64,000 bases of DNA from Erysipelotrichaceae bacterium (GTDB lineage Bacteria; Bacillota_I; Bacilli_A; Erysipelotrichales; Erysipelotrichaceae): positions 1-64,000 of the forward strand of contig JAFRKA010000013.1 in NCBI GenBank assembly GCA_017432005.1, in the 5' to 3' direction. Below, in pieces: positions 61,117 through 64,000 of this stretch. Position 1 is the first letter of the stretch, and each line of letters begins with the position of its first letter. Position numbers and translations under genes: made by a program. Below the pieces are notes generated by a model that worked only from the letters and a program-made list of their open reading frames with translations, was not told the origin of the DNA and made no database searches.

Positions 61117-63070
61117 TTACCCGGAAATAAGAAAAAGCGATCTGGTCGAGGATCACTTCGGATACAGGCTTCCCTGTCCTTATACCTGGCTGAGGAACAC
61201 TGATGATCCGGAAGTTAAAGATTTTACGGCCAGAGAAAACGCCTATACAGATGCCTATTTCGATCAGGATGAACTTAAAGAAATGATCAGTGAACTCAAG
61301 GTTGAACGCCCTGAGGAACTGCCGGGCATGATCTTTCCGTGGAAAGATTCCTATCTGGCAAGTCTTGAAGATGAAGGAAATCATCTCGTAGTGGAGCTCG
61401 ATCAGGATCTTAAACAGAAAAGAGTCCTCTTCAGGCGCTATGATCTGCCGGAAAGATCCGTATACGCCGCTGCAGCCTGTCCGTCAGACGAGGACATCCT
61501 CGCCATCATGACCCAGGTCGACGGTGCACCGCGTCCCGATAACGTGATCTATGACTACGGCAAAAAGGAAGTCCTGGCGATCTTGCCGATGACTTTCTCC
61601 GGAACGTGGTCAAAACATAAAAAAGTCTTCTATTCACCGAAGACGATCACGGAAGCAGATAAATCAGTCACAACGATCCAGAAATGGAGTAAAGATACCG
61701 GTGAGGTCGAAGATCTTCTGGTCTCCGATGATCATACCATCTTCGGTTCGACAGCCATATCAGAGGACGGAAAGATCCTGATGATCTCCTTCTCCAAAGA
61801 CTACTCGAACGATATCTTCTATGCCTATGATGAAGAAAGCGGAAAGATCGAAGCTCTCAATGAAGGTGAGATGGCGGAGATGCACTACGTCGATTCCAAA
61901 GACGGACATCACTATTTCATCAGGATCGACAAGAATCCTCATGGTACCCTGATAGCCATTCCTTTCGGTCAGAAACTGAAAGATGCTGTCACGGTCTATG
62001 AGGAAAAAGAAGGCTACATGGATTTCGGCTGGAACATCAACGGTTCCATCTATCTTCATATCACTTCACTGGCTGCCAGTTCACTGATGAAACTGGATGA
62101 CGGAACATATATCACGCTTCCGGACAAGATCGGTGCTCTGTCTTACTGCGGAGAAGGAAAAAACAGAAAGTTCTTTGCGTTTGATTCATTCACGGCGCCG
62201 CTGTCATTATGCAGCTTTGACGGTAAACAGTTTCTGTCCTTTAACAGTGAAAAACCGTGTGACGAGCTGGAAGTCGAACTGGACTATGCGCCTTCTTATG
62301 ATGATAAACAGCTGATCCCCTACTACCTCGTTCATCGCAAAGATGCGAAAAAAGATGAAAGCCATCAGGCCCTGATGTACGGCTATGGCGGTTATAATCT
62401 CGCCATGCCTCCATGGTCAGTGGAAAGGATCAGCCAGATCAATATCCGCAAATGGGTAAGTGAAGGCGGTATCTATGTCCACTGTCTGTTAAGAGGCGGC
62501 AATGAATACGGTTCGCTGTGGCATGAGAACGGTATGAAGCTCAAAAAGAAGAACTGCTTCTATGATTTCATCGGTATTGCCGAAAAAGTCATGGCCGATA
62601 AATGGACCGTACCTTCCCGCACCGTCATCTCCGGCTGTTCCAACGGTGGACTGCTGATGTCGGCCCTGGTCACGATGAGACCTGATCTATGGGGCTGCGT
62701 GATCGATTCGGTACCGCATACCGATATGATCCACTTCGCAGACGATGACCGCGGACCGATGTATGTCACCGAGTATGGTGATCCGTATAACAGTAAAGAA
62801 GAATTTGAATATCTCCTGTCATATTCTCCGGTCCACAACGTGAAAGATGTCGAATATCCGGCTGTCTACGTCCAGACCGGCGAGTGTGACAACAACGTTC
62901 CGCCGTATCACGGCAAATCCTTTGCGGCAATGATGCAGGAACACAATACCAGCGATAATCCGATCCTGCTCAGAGTCCTGAAGCTCGGTGCACATGATCG
63001 CGGACAGGGCGATGATTTCTGGAAGACGATCGCCGAGATGAGGCTGTTCATCAGAAAGAACCTCAAGTAA
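61106..63070 (+). CDS. Prolyl oligopeptidase-family serine peptidase (S9A)
   Basis: 654 residues. An N-terminal beta-propeller (about 50-380) guards a C-terminal alpha/beta-hydrolase domain. The nucleophile is the serine of VISGCSNGGLLMSAL (usual GGSNGG), an aspartate is expected near TGECDNNVPP, and the histidine is in LGAHDRGQGD. It cuts short peptides at proline or basic residues in the cytosol. Co-transcribed with the amidohydrolases and opposite the Opp system, it fits a peptide-degradation role. Confidence 0.91.
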   Translation: MKYNYPEIRKSDLVEDHFGYRLPCPYTWLRNTDDPEVKDFTARENAYTDAYFDQDELKEMISELKVERPEELPGMIFPWKDSYLASLEDEGNHLVVELDQDLKQKRVLFRRYDLPERSVYAAAACPSDEDILAIMTQVDGAPRPDNVIYDYGKKEVLAILPMTFSGTWSKHKKVFYSPKTITEADKSVTTIQKWSKDTGEVEDLLVSDDHTIFGSTAISEDGKILMISFSKDYSNDIFYAYDEESGKIEALNEGEMAEMHYVDSKDGHHYFIRIDKNPHGTLIAIPFGQKLKDAVTVYEEKEGYMDFGWNINGSIYLHITSLAASSLMKLDDGTYITLPDKIGALSYCGEGKNRKFFAFDSFTAPLSLCSFDGKQFLSFNSEKPCDELEVELDYAPSYDDKQLIPYYLVHRKDAKKDESHQALMYGYGGYNLAMPPWSVERISQINIRKWVSEGGIYVHCLLRGGNEYGSLWHENGMKLKKKNCFYDFIGIAEKVMADKWTVPSRTVISGCSNGGLLMSALVTMRPDLWGCVIDSVPHTDMIHFADDDRGPMYVTEYGDPYNSKEEFEYLLSYSPVHNVKDVEYPAVYVQTGECDNNVPPYHGKSFAAMMQEHNTSDNPILLRVLKLGAHDRGQGDDFWKTIAEMRLFIRKNLK

Positions 63071-63073
63071 GAT

Positions 63074-63103
63074 ACAGGCTGTCAGATGACAGCCTGCTTT
63101 TTA
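63074..63103. terminator. Bidirectional terminator
   Basis: CAGGCTGTCA, GA, TGACAGCCTG followed by CTTTTT; it lies between the oligopeptidase gene and the convergent MFS gene. Confidence 0.9.
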
Positions 63104-64000
63104 TTGTTCCTGATTTTCAGTTCCTGAACATCTTCACTGAAAGCCAGTGTGATGGGGATCAGCACCAGCATGAAGGCCAGTGTGCCAAGAACCTTCAGCG
63201 GGATCAGATCGCCCAATACGCCATACACCAGCGATGATAAAGCATTGCCGATCATGACGGCCGTCATGAACATGCCCATCATCATACCTCTTTTATCTTC
63301 AGGCATCATCATGATCAGCAGACCGTTGAGGATACCGTTAGAGAAGCCATTGGCAATGAAGCAGATGAAGAAGAGTACGGCTGTCGGCAGATAGGAAGCT
63401 GTATAGACAGCTGCTGTACCTGCCACCGTGAATAAGATCAGTCCCATTACGACATATCTCATCGGTCTTTTCTGATAGATATCGGTCATTGCCGGAAGCA
63501 GTGTACCGATCAGGGAACCGGCTGAGATGAAGGCTCCCAGATAACCGTACTGTTCAGTGCTCATGTTGTTCTGCAGACAGTAAGGAAGTAACAGATTGAA
63601 GAAACCGGAGACGAAGAAGTTGCCCAGGATACAGCATAGAGCGAATTTCAGCAGGCCTTTATCATTTCTGAAGTAGGTGATCCCCTCTTTGATGTCACTC
63701 ACGATCGTCTTCATATCAGAGACCTTTTCACTTTTGTGGCTCGGATAATCATGGATGAATCTCTCACTGATGGCCGAGATGATATAGCAGATACCGTTGA
63801 CGATGATCAGCATCGGTACCCCACATCTGACGATCAGTATCCCGCTCAGGGCTGTACCGATCAGGTTGATGATCGTCATCGAACCGTTGAGCAGTGACTG
63901 TCCTTTGATAAGTATGCTTTCATTGAGCATATCAGGAGCCAGTGAAGAGGAAGCCGGATCGAACAGTGAGGAACAGATCCCGGAGATCAGGGCGACGATG
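63082..64000 (-). CDS. MFS transporter, N-terminal part missing (window edge)
   Basis: The frame runs from the right edge to 63082 with no stop, so about 305 residues of the C-terminal part are visible and an ATG at 63930 is internal. Eight or so membrane segments, an LFDPASSSLAPD motif near the edge and a central loop (HDYPSHKSEK) resemble the MFS_3/EntS-type drug or siderophore exporters. The substrate is unknown. It ends at a terminator shared with the oligopeptidase gene. Confidence 0.82.
   Translation of the reverse strand, partial: IVALISGICSSLFDPASSSLAPDMLNESILIKGQSLLNGSMTIINLIGTALSGILIVRCGVPMLIIVNGICYIISAISERFIHDYPSHKSEKVSDMKTIVSDIKEGITYFRNDKGLLKFALCCILGNFFVSGFFNLLLPYCLQNNMSTEQYGYLGAFISAGSLIGTLLPAMTDIYQKRPMRYVVMGLILFTVAGTAAVYTASYLPTAVLFFICFIANGFSNGILNGLLIMMMPEDKRGMMMGMFMTAVMIGNALSSLVYGVLGDLIPLKVLGTLAFMLVLIPITLAFSEDVQELKIRNNKKQAVI

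Overview
The window looks like a chromosomal segment of a Gram-positive Bacillota species of moderate GC. I would place it near the Erysipelotrichales, but that is an inference from gene style only. Pointers are a Firmicutes-type lipoprotein YidC, ScpA/ScpB, secA-prfB with a programmed frameshift, a T-box metG, ComFA/ComFC and a MurT/GatD-type pair. TGA is used as a stop, so this is not a Mollicute code. About 70 protein genes are densely packed in short operons on both strands. The longest stretch without a protein gene is 3774-4295, which holds four tRNAs. The next, 37189-37425, holds the metG T-box. No rRNA, CRISPR array or prophage is visible. The only mobile DNA is the right end of an IS3-family element at 1-139.

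Layout. 168-3263 (minus): mrp, a Cof-type HAD gene, scpB and scpA. 3318-3773: rpiB. 3884-4212: tRNA-Tyr, -Gln, -Lys, -Gly. 4296-6285: DUF2726-like, GH25 lysozyme-like and methyltransferase genes. 6286-8323 (minus): rpmH-rnpA-yidC-jag without dnaA beside it. 8399-15842: an unusual PTS EIIC/EIIB, DJ-1, a MalY-like aminotransferase, YwaF-like, HAD, AI-2E-family, pyrophosphatase-like and exonuclease genes. 15880-18627: queuosine operon tgt-queA-queH. 18654-20250: EIIC and formyl-THF cyclo-ligase. 20260-22364: acyltransferase-like and lipase-like genes. 22412-24838: a zinc-type efflux operon with a perfect operator palindrome. 24869-31237 (minus): four genes ending in a TrkA-N/RyR membrane protein and a TIR/beta-propeller membrane protein. 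31272-35199: aldo/keto reductase, PAP2, GatD-like and MurT-like. 35260-42321 (minus): metG, a symporter, prfB, secA, csp. 42371-50743: comFC-comFA, an rRNA methyltransferase, nudC, rplM-rpsI, CBS, AGCS symporter, pfkB, YhhN. 50792-63070: a peptide-use locus with Opp transporter, M14 peptidase and iminopeptidase-like hydrolase, divergent from two paired amidohydrolases and a prolyl oligopeptidase. 63082-64000: a partial MFS gene.

Two things stand out. First, at 13 operon heads a sigma-A-like -10 box lies 6 or 7 bases before the start codon, with no ribosome binding site, which suggests widespread leaderless mRNAs. Other operon heads have normal leaders and strong Shine-Dalgarno sites. Second, the co-transcribed TIR-propeller and TrkA-N/RyR membrane proteins look like a two-component nucleotide-signalling or defence module. 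Several other genes are degenerate homologues that have lost catalytic residues: the EIIB cysteine, the GatD cysteine, one amidohydrolase's metal ligands and the E2 histidine.
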